DNA from: DASXMT01 sp963812965
GTDB taxonomy: Bacteria; Actinomycetota; Acidimicrobiia; Acidimicrobiales; RAAP-2
Length of the DNA stretch: 64,000 nucleotides
Assembly: GCA_963812965.1 (NCBI GenBank)
Contig: CAWEXG010000004.1
Location: forward strand, 93,125-157,124
Direction: 5' to 3'
The position numbers were made by a program, and so were the translations under genes. Positions 1-10,356 of the stretch are shown in pieces (position 1 is the first letter of the stretch; every line of letters starts with the position of its first letter). The notes beneath the pieces are model-generated. The model worked only from the letters and a program-made list of their open reading frames with translations. It was not told where the DNA came from and made no database searches.

Positions 1-648
1 CGTGACCAGATGTCACCGAGCCGTTGCTGGTGCTTGTCCAGGGAACGCCCTGCCTCGGCTCGGAGGGCGTTCTCGAACAGAGGGAAGACGTGGATGGGCA
101 GGTCGATGCCGCTGGCTTCCTCGGCTTCGGTGGCACCACGCCGTTCGGTGCCGATGAGCACCGGCTCCTCCGTGTCGGCTGTCTGTGTCGTCCAGGGCAA
201 GACCGGTCGATCCGGATGCTTGCGAGCTGCCGTCGTGGTGAAGACGCAGTCGGCTCCCAGCACCACGGCGACCTCGAGCTCGCCTCGGCCAATGGCCAGA
301 GCGGTTCGGTTGACGGACAGCTGGGGAGCGTTACCACCGATGGCGGTGACGGCCAGTTCCCGGGGCCATAGCGACAGCCGTTCTGCCACCAGGGCGGCCG
401 GATTGCGGTAGTGCGAGCTGAGAGGGGCGACTGCACGGATCGACTCCGCTCGTCGGAGCAGGTTGCGCCCGGCTGGGGCCTGCCCCCCGGCTCTGGCGCC
501 GTCGCAGTCCTCGGCCGCACGGTGGAGGGCACGGACCATCAGCTCCACCGGCTCCGGTCGTTCGACCAGTTCGACGTTCGGGTCGGGGTGGTTGGTCACC
601 TGCCCAACCCCCACGATGACCGGAGTACGCAGGGTCGACGGCAGGCAT
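1..648 (-). CDS. Thiolase-family acetyl-CoA acetyltransferase (5' part, runs off the window)
   Basis: The reverse strand encodes an open frame to the left edge whose N-terminus reads TPVIVGVGQVTNHPDP, followed by a YRNPAALVAERL segment, a GGNAP segment and VAVVLGAD. This is the pattern of the large actinobacterial acetyl-CoA acetyltransferase family (SCP-x-like thiolases). An ATG at 648 lies one base out of frame with the conserved start, so one surplus C just after it is likely; the alternative is a TTG at 686 in the conserved frame. The catalytic half lies outside the window, so substrate cannot be judged. It is divergent from rpiB, with about 120 bp between them. Confidence 0.7.
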
Positions 649-767
649 GAGGACCCCGAGCGTACCGGCGCGCCAGCTGCTGTCAACCGGTCGTTGTTCG
701 TGCTGGTGCCCGGGTATTCGTGCTGTGCAGGCCAGTGGGTGGGGGTCCCCCTCGGTAGACTTCGTGG

Positions 768-1316
768 ATGCGAATTGCCGCCGGTTCTGACCACGCCGGC
801 TACGACCTGAAGACCGCGTTGGCCAAGCACCTGGTGGACAACGGCCACGAGGTCGTCGACCTGGGCACGGACTCGCCGGACGTGTCGGTGGACTACCCGG
901 ACTTCGGCGAGGCGGTGGGCGAGGCGGTGGCAGCCGGCCACGTTGCGTTGGGGCTGTGTGTCTGCGGCACCGGCATCGGGATCAGCATCGCCGCTAACAA
1001 GGTGCCGGGAGTACGGGCTGCGCTGGTGCACGACGTGACCACCGCCGGGCTGGCTCGGCAGCACAACAATGCCAATGTGATCTGCTTCGGAGGTCGGACC
1101 ACCGGGATCGTCGTTGCTACTGACGCGCTCGACACCTTCCTCACCACTGCGTATGCAGGCGGCCGCCACCAGCGCCGTATCGACGAGATCTCGACGTACG
1201 AAGCCAGTCACCACGACGTCGAGCGCCACGACACTGAGCGCCACGACACCGGGCAACGCAACGAAGGTCAGCACGAAGCAGACCGACACAGGGAAAGGCA
1301 GCAACCAACATCATGA
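768..1316 (+). CDS. rpiB: Ribose-5-phosphate isomerase B
   Basis: This enzyme interconverts ribose 5-phosphate and ribulose 5-phosphate in the cytoplasmic pentose phosphate pathway. The N-terminus carries the family signature (MRIAAGSDHAGYDLK), then DYPDFGEAV, the catalytic-cysteine loop LCVCGTGIGISIAANK and the substrate-binding segment ARQHNNANVICFGGR. The core ends near residue 150. A further 30 or so residues form a hydrophilic tail rich in His, Asp, Arg and Gln with short repeats (RHDTERHDTG) that the family normally lacks. The stop overlaps the glyA start by four bases (ATGA), so the two are probably translationally coupled. Confidence 0.93.
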   Translation: MRIAAGSDHAGYDLKTALAKHLVDNGHEVVDLGTDSPDVSVDYPDFGEAVGEAVAAGHVALGLCVCGTGIGISIAANKVPGVRAALVHDVTTAGLARQHNNANVICFGGRTTGIVVATDALDTFLTTAYAGGRHQRRIDEISTYEASHHDVERHDTERHDTGQRNEGQHEADRHRERQQPTS

Positions 1317-2620
1317 GCTTCTCCTACGCCGCCACGCCGTTCGACACCTGGCTCGGAGACGATCCCGAGGTGTCCCACATCCTCGACGAGGAGATCGACC
1401 GCCAGTCGACCACCCTCCAGCTGATCGCCTCGGAGAACTTCACGTCGCCGGCTGTGCTGGCGGCATCGGGATCGGTCCTCACCAACAAGTACGCCGAGGG
1501 CTACCCCGGCCGCCGCTACTACGGGGGGAACCAGTTCATCGACGAGGTGGAGAACCTGGCCCGTGACCGGGCAACGGCTCTCTTCGGGGCTGAGCACGCC
1601 AACGTGCAGCCACATGCCGGCGCCAACGCCAACCTGGCCGTCTACCAGGCGCTGCTGCGAGCCGGGCGACACCATCCTCGCCATGCGCCTCGACCACGGT
1701 GGGCACCTGACCCACGGTTCCCCGGCCAGCATCACCAGCAAGATGTGGCGGTTCGTCTCCTACGGGGTCTCGGCCGCCAGCTCCGATCCGGACAAGCCGG
1801 GCGAGATCATCGACTTCGATCAGGTTGCCGACGTGGCTCGGCGGGAGCGCCCCCGAGCTGATCGTGGCCGGATCGACCGCCTACTCCCGGATCATCGACC
1901 CGCTCCCGTTCCGTGAGATCGCCGACTCGGTCGGCGCTCTGTTCATGTTCGACGCCGCTCATCCGGCTGGTCTCATCGCCGGCAAGGTCCACCCTTCTCC
2001 GGTGGGTGTGGCCGACGTGGTGACCCTCACCACCCATAAGACGCTGCGGGGTCCGCGTGGTGGCGCCATCCTCACGACGGCCGAGCACGCCAAGGCCATC
2101 GACAGCGCGGTGTTCCCCGGCCTCCAAGGAGGCCCCCTGGAGCACGTGGTGGCGGCCAAGGCCGTGGCCTTCGCCGAGGCCGCCCGCCCCGAGTTCCGTG
2201 CGCTATGCGGCTCAGGTCGTTGCCAACGCCGCTGCCCTGGGGAGCTCGTTGACCGAGGCCGGGTTCCGTCTGGTGTCCGGTGGCACCGAGAACCACCAGG
2301 TGCTCGTGGATCTCCGGACTTTCGATGCCGAGCTCACCGGAAAGGTGGCCCAGGAGGTCCTGGACCGGGCCGGTATCACCTGCAACCGCAACACGATCCC
2401 CGACGATCCCCGGTCGCCCTTCGTGACCTCGGGCCTCCGGCTGGGCTCGGCCGCCCAGACCACGACAGGTATGGGTGAGACGGAGCTGGCCGTGGTGGGC
2501 GAGCTGATCAGCCGCACCCTGCGGCATCGTGACGACGAGCAGGAGCTGGCCGTCGTCCGGGAAGAGGTGCGGGCTCTGTGCGAAGCGTTCCCGCCCTACC
2601 CCACACTGGCAAGGTCGTGA
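1313..2620 (+). CDS. glyA: Serine hydroxymethyltransferase (three frameshifts)
   Basis: GlyA converts serine and tetrahydrofolate to glycine and methylene-tetrahydrofolate with PLP. The reconstructed protein of about 434 residues spans the whole family: an N-terminal LQLIASENFTSPAVL segment, NKYAEGYPGRRYYGGN, the PLP-lysine motif TTHKTLRGPRGG and a C-terminal TSGLRLGSAAQTT. The reading frame moves forward by one base three times: near 1670 (extra G in gccggg), near 1845 (extra C in a C run) and near 2205. Each fits one surplus base. These are more likely sequence errors than real lesions, because the enzyme is essential in most bacteria and no residues are missing. The ATG overlaps the rpiB stop. 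Confidence 0.92.
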
Positions 2621-2660
2621 TCGTCGGTACCGGTCAGGTTGTGGTCGAAAGCTTGCCTCT

Positions 2661-3862
2661 GTGACGTCTGGCGTGTCGTTCGGCTGGTATGGCCTGGTGC
2701 TCGTGGTGGCCATGCTGGCCTCATACCTGTGCACCTTTCCGGTCAGGAACATCGCCAGCCGGATCGGCTACATCGCCCAGCCCGATGCCCGCAAGATCCA
2801 TCAGCAGGTGACACCGGAGGCAGGTGGGGTGGCCATGTTCGTGGCCCTGCTGGTGGCGGTGTCGGTGGCGGCGTTGCTGCCCAAGTTCCGTCCGGAGTTC
2901 CAGGGTTCGTCGGAGCCCCTGGGCCTTCTGCTCGGGGCCACGGCCATCTTCGTGGTCGGGGTCATCGACGACATCCGGGACATGTCGGCCCCGGCCAAGA
3001 TGGCCGGCCAAGTGCTGGCAGCCACCATCCTGTACTTCCTGGGTGTCACCTGGTTCCAGTTCAAGGTGCCGTTGGCCGGGTTCGTCGTGCTCTCACCCGA
3101 TCTGACGCCGCTCCTCACTGCCCTGTGGGTTATCGGTATCACCAACGCCGTCAACTTCATCGATGGCCTCGACGGTCTGGCTGCCGGTGTCGTCGCCATC
3201 GCCTCGGGTGCGCTCGCTCTCTACGGACTGCACCTCCAGCATCTGGGCAACCTGTCGACGGACAACATCGGCCCGCTGGTGGCGGTGATCACCTGTGGCA
3301 TCTGCATCGGCTTCCTGCCCCACAACTTCTACCGGGCCAAGATCTTCATGGGAGATTCCGGCGCCTTGCTCATCGGTCTGTTGATGGCTGCCGCCACCAT
3401 GCTCATCGGGGGGCGTTCGGCGGGCCAGGTCAAGACCGGGCAGACCTACTTCTTCTTCGCCCCCCTCTTCATCCCGTTCTTCATCCTCGGCGTGCCCCTC
3501 TTCGACATGGCGTTCGCGCTTCGTCCGGCGTACGGCCAACCGGACCGGGTTCGCAACGCCGGACAAGAACCACCTACACCACCGTTTGCTACGGTTGGGG
3601 CACGGGCATCGCCGTAGCGTCCTCATCCTGTGGGCGTGGACGGCGTTGCTGTCGGGCTTCATCCTGTTCCCGCTCTACGTGTCGAGCGTGAACACCTTCG
3701 TCCCCTTCGGGGCACTGGCGCTGGGGGCTCATCCTCTACACGCTGTTCCACCCGGGGCTCCGGCGCCAGGCCGATGACCCCGAGGCTGAGGATCTTGAGA
3801 CCGACGATCCCCAGATTGCGGGTCCTGAGGCTGTGGCACCCGTCGACACGACCGCTCTGTAA
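2661..3862 (+). CDS. Undecaprenyl-phosphate GlcNAc-1-phosphate transferase, WecA/TagO family (two frameshifts)
   Basis: This polytopic membrane enzyme moves a sugar-1-phosphate from a UDP-sugar onto undecaprenyl (or decaprenyl) phosphate, the first step of lipid-linked cell-wall glycan synthesis. Visible motifs are PEAGGVAMF near the start, the metal-binding VIDDIRDM (DD pair), NAVNFIDGLDGLAAG, a FMGDSGALLIG loop and, after the first frameshift, the KNHLHHRLLRLG loop diagnostic of the WecA/MraY superfamily. About ten membrane segments are visible. Frame moves by one base near 3519 and again in a G run near 3727; the tail after that is acidic. The start chosen is GTG at 2661, about 40 bp after glyA; no strong ribosome binding site decides it. 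Confidence 0.85.
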
Positions 3863-4084
3863 CGGGCCTGTAACAGCACGGTGAACGGAATGATTCCCCG
3901 TTTTGCCGGACTGCCTGCCCAGGTGCGATGATGAGGCCCGTGATGTTCTCCCATCTCGCTGTGGTTCGGGGCGATAGTCGTGTGTCCGGACCATGTGGCG
4001 ACGGCGCCCGACGCGCTACGTGACTCCGGGATATTCGGTTGAAGCACCTTCTCGCTACCTCTACTGACGCGGCACGGCACAGCG

Positions 4085-4363
4085 ATGGCGGACGACTCCC
4101 CAATTCCAGGTTCGCAGCCCGATTCGCAGCTGCCGCCGGACCAGGGAGCTCACCCTCACTCCGATCCGAACCCCACGCCGAGCATCATCGACTTCCTGAC
4201 CATGGGTGTGGCCAGCGCACTGTGCCTGGTCCTAGGTGGGGGCATCGGGTATGGGATCGACGCGTTGGCGCACACCACACCGGTTCTGACCTTCGTGGGC
4301 CTCGGCTTCGGGGTGGTCGCTGCGGTGTTGGTCACCGTGACGCAGGTCCGCAAGTACCTGTAG
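4085..4363 (+). CDS. Small two-TM ATP synthase accessory protein, AtpZ/AtpI-like
   Basis: The 92-residue product has a Pro/Ser/Asp-rich soluble N-terminus of about 35 residues and then two hydrophobic helices separated by a short GIDALAHTTP loop. Its position as first gene of the ATP synthase cluster and its two-helix shape match AtpZ/subunit I-like proteins, which help assemble the c-ring or supply Mg2+/Ca2+ in other bacteria. The sequence alone does not prove that role. It is preceded by about 220 bp without a gene, which probably contains the operon promoter. Confidence 0.7.
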   Translation: MADDSPIPGSQPDSQLPPDQGAHPHSDPNPTPSIIDFLTMGVASALCLVLGGGIGYGIDALAHTTPVLTFVGLGFGVVAAVLVTVTQVRKYL

Positions 4364-4402
4364 CGGGGCGGCGACAGCCAATGCAGAGGCACGGGGCCTG
4401 AC

Positions 4403-4879
4403 GTGTTCGCTCGCTTCTCTCTGCCCGACGTCCCTTCGGTCTCCCGGCGCACCGTGACGGCGGCGCTCATCGTGGGGGTACTGGCCCTGGCCGCCGCCAT
4501 CTCCTTCGACAAAGCGCTCCTCGGTGTCGGTGCCTGCGTCGGCCTGGCTCTGGGAACCCTCAACTTCCGCTTGGTGGGCTCCTCGGTGGTCAAGGTGGGT
4601 GCCAGGGAGGACGAGAACAAGAGGCGTCCGTTGGCCATGAACACCCTGACCCGGATGGGGATCATCTCGGTCATCACCATCGGGCTGCTGTTCCTCTCGT
4701 TCGAGCTCGGCTTCGGGGTACTGGCCGGCCTGGCCGTCTTCCAGATGCTCCTGCTGGTCAACGTGGCCCGGTCGATGCTGAAGCTCGGCCCGCCGACCGA
4801 CAGCGGCGAGGGCGTTCTCGACGTCGACGTTCTCGGTGTGGTCGAGGCGTCCTCCGATGACAGCCGTGGGGGTGTCTGA
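4403..4879 (+). CDS. ATP synthase-associated membrane protein (AtpI/subunit I-like)
   Basis: A 158-residue protein from a GTG start with four predicted membrane helices: TVTAALIVGVLALAAAISF, a GVGACVGLALGTLNF helix, and two more between residues 85 and 125. The second half is followed by an acidic tail. Such proteins lie directly before atpB in actinobacteria and are usually annotated as subunit I or as hypothetical. The end overlaps the possible upstream start codons of atpB, indicating one transcript. The family call rests mostly on location and topology. Confidence 0.6.
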   Translation: MFARFSLPDVPSVSRRTVTAALIVGVLALAAAISFDKALLGVGACVGLALGTLNFRLVGSSVVKVGAREDENKRRPLAMNTLTRMGIISVITIGLLFLSFELGFGVLAGLAVFQMLLLVNVARSMLKLGPPTDSGEGVLDVDVLGVVEASSDDSRGGV

Positions 4880-4883
4880 CCTG

Positions 4884-5669
4884 ATGGGCCTCGACGTGAA
4901 CTTGCTGAGCGCACACCTGCTGGCCACCGATGTCTCCGTCGGTGACCACGTGACGAAGAAGGTGCTCGGTCTCACCCTCAACATGGACACGGTATGGGCG
5001 ACTGTCGCCGCCGGCATCATCACCATCGCCCTCGGCCTGGCCGTCCGATTTCGTGCCACTGCCAGCGTGCCGGGCAAGTTGCAGCTGGTGTGGGAGATGG
5101 GCGTCACCGCCGTCAAGAAGCAGGTGGACTCGAACATCGGTCCTCGGGGTGCTCGCATCGTCCCACTGGCCGTGACGCTGTTCGTGTTCATCTTCGTGTG
5201 CAACCTGTTCGAAGTGGTGGGTCTGGGGAGCAGATACGAGTGGCTTCCCGCTCCGACCGCCGATATCAACCTGCCGCTGGCCCTGGCTGTCTTCGTCATC
5301 GTGCTGGTCCACATCGCCTCGATCCGATCCCGAGGCATCGGCGGCTACCTGAAGCACTACCTGCTGCAGCCGTTCCCCATCTTCCTGATGCCGTTCAACC
5401 TGTTCATCAACCTGGTGGAGGAGATCGCCAAGCCGCTCACCCTGGCCCTTCGACTCTTCGGCAACCTGCTCTCCGGCGGCCTTATGCTGTCGCTGCTGGC
5501 GTACCTGGTCGTGTGGAAGATCGGGGTCATCCCGGTGGGCGGGATCCTCTTCCTCGTCTTCGATCCGGTGTGGAAGCTGTTCGACCTGTTGATCGGCGCC
5601 ATCCAGGCGTTCATCTTCGCCCTGTTGACCATCCTCTACTTCGACACGGCGATGAGCGACGCCCACTGA
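4884..5669 (+). CDS. atpB: ATP synthase F0 subunit a
   Basis: Subunit a forms the two proton half-channels against the c-ring. The 261-residue product contains the essential arginine in LALRLFGNLLSGG, preceded by NLFINLVEEIAKPLT, and a CNLFEVVGL segment typical of the family. There are five to six membrane helices. An in-frame ATG at 4857 overlaps the previous gene and would add nine residues; ATG 4884 gives the usual N-terminus. No frameshift is seen. Confidence 0.94.
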   Translation: MGLDVNLLSAHLLATDVSVGDHVTKKVLGLTLNMDTVWATVAAGIITIALGLAVRFRATASVPGKLQLVWEMGVTAVKKQVDSNIGPRGARIVPLAVTLFVFIFVCNLFEVVGLGSRYEWLPAPTADINLPLALAVFVIVLVHIASIRSRGIGGYLKHYLLQPFPIFLMPFNLFINLVEEIAKPLTLALRLFGNLLSGGLMLSLLAYLVVWKIGVIPVGGILFLVFDPVWKLFDLLIGAIQAFIFALLTILYFDTAMSDAH

Positions 5670-5754
5670 TCGCCCGGTAGACAGCTACAGCTGGTAGGCA
5701 GTTCGTTTCACACCGCACTCTTCAACCACAACCGACACAGAAGGAGAAGCACCA

Positions 5755-6018
5755 ATGGCAGACAACTCAATGGCGGAGGCCGTCAGACTGGCCGGCGCCA
5801 TGGTTGGCGGCGGCTTGGCACTGGGAGGCGGCGCTGTGGGCGCTGCCGTGGGTGACGGCCTCGCCGGTAGCCAGACGATTGCTGGTGTGGCCCGTCAGCC
5901 TGAGGCACAAGGTCGGCTGTTCACCATCATGTTCCTGACGGTGGGCCTGGTCGAGGCCATGTACTTCATCAACCTGGCTTTCACCGCGCTCTTCGTCTTC
6001 TCGCTGTACAAGAAGTAG
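5755..6018 (+). CDS. atpE: ATP synthase F0 subunit c
   Basis: The rotor-ring subunit: 87 residues in two membrane helices joined by the polar GVARQPEAQGRL loop, which contacts gamma/epsilon. The ion-binding carboxylate is the Glu in FLTVGLVEAMYFINLAF of helix two. The glycine-rich first helix (GGGLALGGGAVGAAVG) is normal for tight c-ring packing. The residues around the carboxylate do not show the Na+-binding pattern, so proton coupling is expected. A clear ribosome binding site (AAGGAG) lies 8-9 bases before the ATG. Confidence 0.95.
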   Translation: MADNSMAEAVRLAGAMVGGGLALGGGAVGAAVGDGLAGSQTIAGVARQPEAQGRLFTIMFLTVGLVEAMYFINLAFTALFVFSLYKK

Positions 6019-6124
6019 GCCCGTGGCGCGAGCAGGCTCTGCCGGACAGGTGACCGTCGGTGACGGCCGTCAGAACGGCGGCGGCAACGGCAACGACCGA
6101 ACGACGAAGCGAGGCTGACAGAAG

Positions 6125-6670
6125 ATGCCCATCGCAACCAGTAACTTCCTCGTCCCCAACGGGACGTTCTTCTTTGAGCTGATCGCGTTCATCATCGTGC
6201 TCGGTGTCATCGCGTGGAAGGTGCTGCCCCCCCTCAACAAGATGCTGACCGAGCGCCAGGAGCAGATCCGGGGCGAGCTCGACGCTGCCGACCAGGCCAA
6301 GGCCGATGCGGAGCACGCTGACCTGGAGCGTCGCAGCGAGTTGGAGCAGGCACGGCAGCACGCCCGGGAGATCGTGGCTCAGGCCCATGCCACCGCCGAC
6401 CAGGTGACCGCCTCCCGCCAGGCCCAGGCGCAGGCCGAGTACGAACGCATCGTGAACTCGGCAGAGGCCGAGGTCATCCTGGCCCGCCAGGCTGCGGTCG
6501 AAGAGGTGTCGTCCCGTGTCGGGGAGATCGTCCTCGCCGCCGCCGAGCGGGTGATCGGTCGAGAGATCCGAGCCTCGGACCACCGGGATCTGATCGACGA
6601 GGCCATCGCCGCCGTGTCTGCCGAAGCTGCAGGTTCGGTCGCCGCCGCTACACCCAGGAGCGGCGGGTGA
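6125..6670 (+). CDS. atpF: ATP synthase F0 subunit b
   Basis: The peripheral-stalk subunit, 181 residues. One N-terminal membrane helix (LIAFIIVLGVIAWKVL, residues 18-35) is followed by a long charged coiled coil (QARQHAREIVAQAHATADQV and similar) and a C-terminal delta-binding segment. It is separate from delta, unlike the b-delta fusion of mycobacteria. The end overlaps the GTG start of atpH by four bases, so the two are coupled. Confidence 0.93.
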   Translation: MPIATSNFLVPNGTFFFELIAFIIVLGVIAWKVLPPLNKMLTERQEQIRGELDAADQAKADAEHADLERRSELEQARQHAREIVAQAHATADQVTASRQAQAQAEYERIVNSAEAEVILARQAAVEEVSSRVGEIVLAAAERVIGREIRASDHRDLIDEAIAAVSAEAAGSVAAATPRSGG

Positions 6671-7674
6671 ACCCTGCCCTCCAGGGCTACCTGCCGCGGT
6701 GTCGTCGAGACGCTGGCCGATGCCGGCGTCGTGGCCGACACCGCCGCCGAGCTACAGGCAGTGGCGTCGATGGTCGACGGCAGCAACGAGCTGAGCCTGA
6801 CGTTGAACGACGCTGCCGTGTCGGTTGCGGCCCGGCGCGCCGTGCTCGACGACCTGCTCGACGGCAAGGTGCGATCCGAGGTGCGGAACCTGGTGGCCAA
6901 GGCGGTCACCGTGGTCCCGGCATCCGACGTGCTCGCCGCGTTCCACTGGATGGCATCCGAGGTGAACCTGGAGGCCTCCCGCCTGGCCGACAGTCCGGAC
7001 GAGCTGGCCAATGAGAGCGTGCTCGGTCGGATGGGGTCCCGGAACCGGGTGACGGGGTTACGCCGCCGCCGTGCTCGAGACCGTCTCCCTCGAAGAGATC
7101 GAAGAGATCGAGGACCAGGTGTTCCGGTTCGCTCGCACGGTCGAGTCGAACCGCGCTCTTCGGCTGGCACTGGGCGATCGGGACCTGCCCCTGCCGGCTC
7201 GCACCGGCATCATCGACCGATCTGATCGGTGAACAGGTGCTCCCTGCCACAGCTGCGCCTGGTCGTCTTCGCTGTCCGGGGCGGTCGTGCCCGGGACATC
7301 GTCTCCACCCTCGACGACATCGTCGAGGAGGCAGCTTCCGCCCGTGGCTGGAGGGTGGCCAGGGTCCGCTCCGCCGAGGACGTGGCTGACCCTCAGCGCC
7401 AGGGGTTGGGCGACGCGCTGGCTCACCTGACTGGCTCGCCGGTGGAGCTCCAGGTGACCATCGACCCGGCACTGCTGGGTGGTGTTGTTGTCCAGGTGGG
7501 AGACCTCCTGGTCGATGGCAGCGCCCGCCACCGGTTGGACCAGCTGAAAGAACACCTGCTCACGTCCGAGGCGGAGTACCGGATCGGAGGGCCCTCCGGG
7601 GTCCCAGAGGAGCAGATTTCGGGAGTCCCAGGCTCTGGGAACCCAGGAACCACAGAAGGAAGGGAAGAGAGCTG

Positions 7675-7675
<1 letters not shown>
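6667..7675 (+). CDS. atpH: ATP synthase F1 subunit delta, long form with duplicated N-terminal domain (frameshifted)
   Basis: Delta links the peripheral stalk to the top of F1. Joining the frames gives about 335 residues, against about 180 for ordinary delta. Residues 1-110 (from GYL, then VVETLADAGVV and RRAVLDDLLDGKV) read as one delta N-terminal helical domain. Residues 130-210 (GYAAAVLETVSLEEIEE, then ARTGIIDDLIG) read as a second copy. The C-terminal delta domain follows (DPALLGGVVVQVGDLLVDGS). Each frame change is one base forward: near 6700, 7055, 7222 and 7248. The stop overlaps the atpA start. The last 30 residues are a Gly/Pro/Glu tail. I am sure of the family and fairly sure of the internal duplication. 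Confidence 0.83.
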
Positions 7676-9199
<1,524 letters not shown>

Positions 9200-9202
9200 C
9201 CC

Positions 9203-10219
9203 ATGGCCGGCGGTCAAGAGCGCGTCCTGAGGCGACGGATCAAGAGCATCCAGTCGACGAAGAAGATCACCAAGGCGATGGAGCTCATCGCTGCATCGCA
9301 GATCGTGCGCGCTCAGAACCGCATCGCCGCCGCCCGCCCCTACCAGGAGGCCATGGCTCGTATCGTGCTCGAGACCGCCACTGGTGACGAGGCTGCGGCC
9401 GGACGGCTGCTCGGTACCCCGGAGAAGATCGAGAAGGTCGCCGTGCTGGCCATCGTGGCCGACCGGGGCCTGTGCGGGGGGTACAACACGGCGGTCTTCC
9501 GAGCCACCGAGCGGCTGATTGCCACCGGCTCTTTTGGTTCTGATAATCCTTCCGGCTCTTCCGTCGGTTCCTCTGGACCTGCCGGCTCGGCTGACGGTGT
9601 CGAGTACCGCCTGTTCACCACTGGGAAGAAGGCGCAGAGCTACTTCCGCTACCGCCGCATACCCGTCGAAGCGTCCTTCACCGGCTTCAGCGAACGCCCG
9701 ACGTTCGAGGCGGCCCGCGACGTCACCCGCGCCGTGGTGACCCCGTTCGTGGAGGGTGAGGTGGACCAGGTCGTGGTGGTCTCCACCCGCTTCCTGTCGG
9801 CAGGCACGCAGCGGGTCGAGGCCAGGCAGCTCCTGCCGTTGATCGATCCACGCCAGACCGACGACCCTGACGAGCAGACGTTCGTGTCGGCCGACTCGGG
9901 AGACGCCCGTCTGGGGTACACCGAGTTCGAGCCCGATGCCGCCACGCTCCTGGAGACGCTGGCGCCGACGGCGGCCGAGACCGAGATCTTCGCAGCGCTC
10001 CTGGAGGGATCGGCGGCCGAGCTGACCGCTCGCCAACGGGCCATGGCCGCAGCCACCGAGAACGCCGAGGAGCTCATCAAGAAGTACTCCCGGATTATGA
10101 ACCGTGCTCGCCAGGACACCATTACCACCGAGATCATGGAGATCGTCGGTGGTGCCGAGGCGTTGCGGGCCGGCGCCGACGGCGATGACGGCGGCTTGAT
10201 GATCCGGGCCGGTGTGTGA
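9203..10219 (+). CDS. atpG: ATP synthase F1 subunit gamma
   Basis: The central rotor shaft. The N-terminal helix (RRIKSIQSTKKITKAMELIA) and the C-terminal helix (RQRAMAAATENAEELIKKYS) that form the coiled coil are both intact. At 338 residues it is longer than the usual 285-300. The excess is a Ser/Gly/Pro-rich stretch around residues 105-132 (SSVGSSGPAGSADG) in the Rossmann-like domain and an Asp/Gly-rich C-terminus. Actinobacterial gamma subunits often carry an extra loop in this domain. The gene starts three bases after the atpA stop. Confidence 0.93.
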   Translation: MAGGQERVLRRRIKSIQSTKKITKAMELIAASQIVRAQNRIAAARPYQEAMARIVLETATGDEAAAGRLLGTPEKIEKVAVLAIVADRGLCGGYNTAVFRATERLIATGSFGSDNPSGSSVGSSGPAGSADGVEYRLFTTGKKAQSYFRYRRIPVEASFTGFSERPTFEAARDVTRAVVTPFVEGEVDQVVVVSTRFLSAGTQRVEARQLLPLIDPRQTDDPDEQTFVSADSGDARLGYTEFEPDAATLLETLAPTAAETEIFAALLEGSAAELTARQRAMAAATENAEELIKKYSRIMNRARQDTITTEIMEIVGGAEALRAGADGDDGGLMIRAGV

Positions 10220-10356
10220 ACCGTGCGTACACCGACCAGCACTGATCGATCGGCGACACTGACCGCACTGACCGACCGACGAGCAGCACCGACAGACGAC
10301 GCAGTATCGACAAACGACGCAGTATCGACAGACAACATCGAGGGAGCCGAACGCTC

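Noticed and set aside
1313..2620. Programmed frameshifting in glyA and similar genes
   Set aside because: No slippery heptamers with downstream pseudoknots are seen, shifts occur several times per gene, and these families are not recoded.
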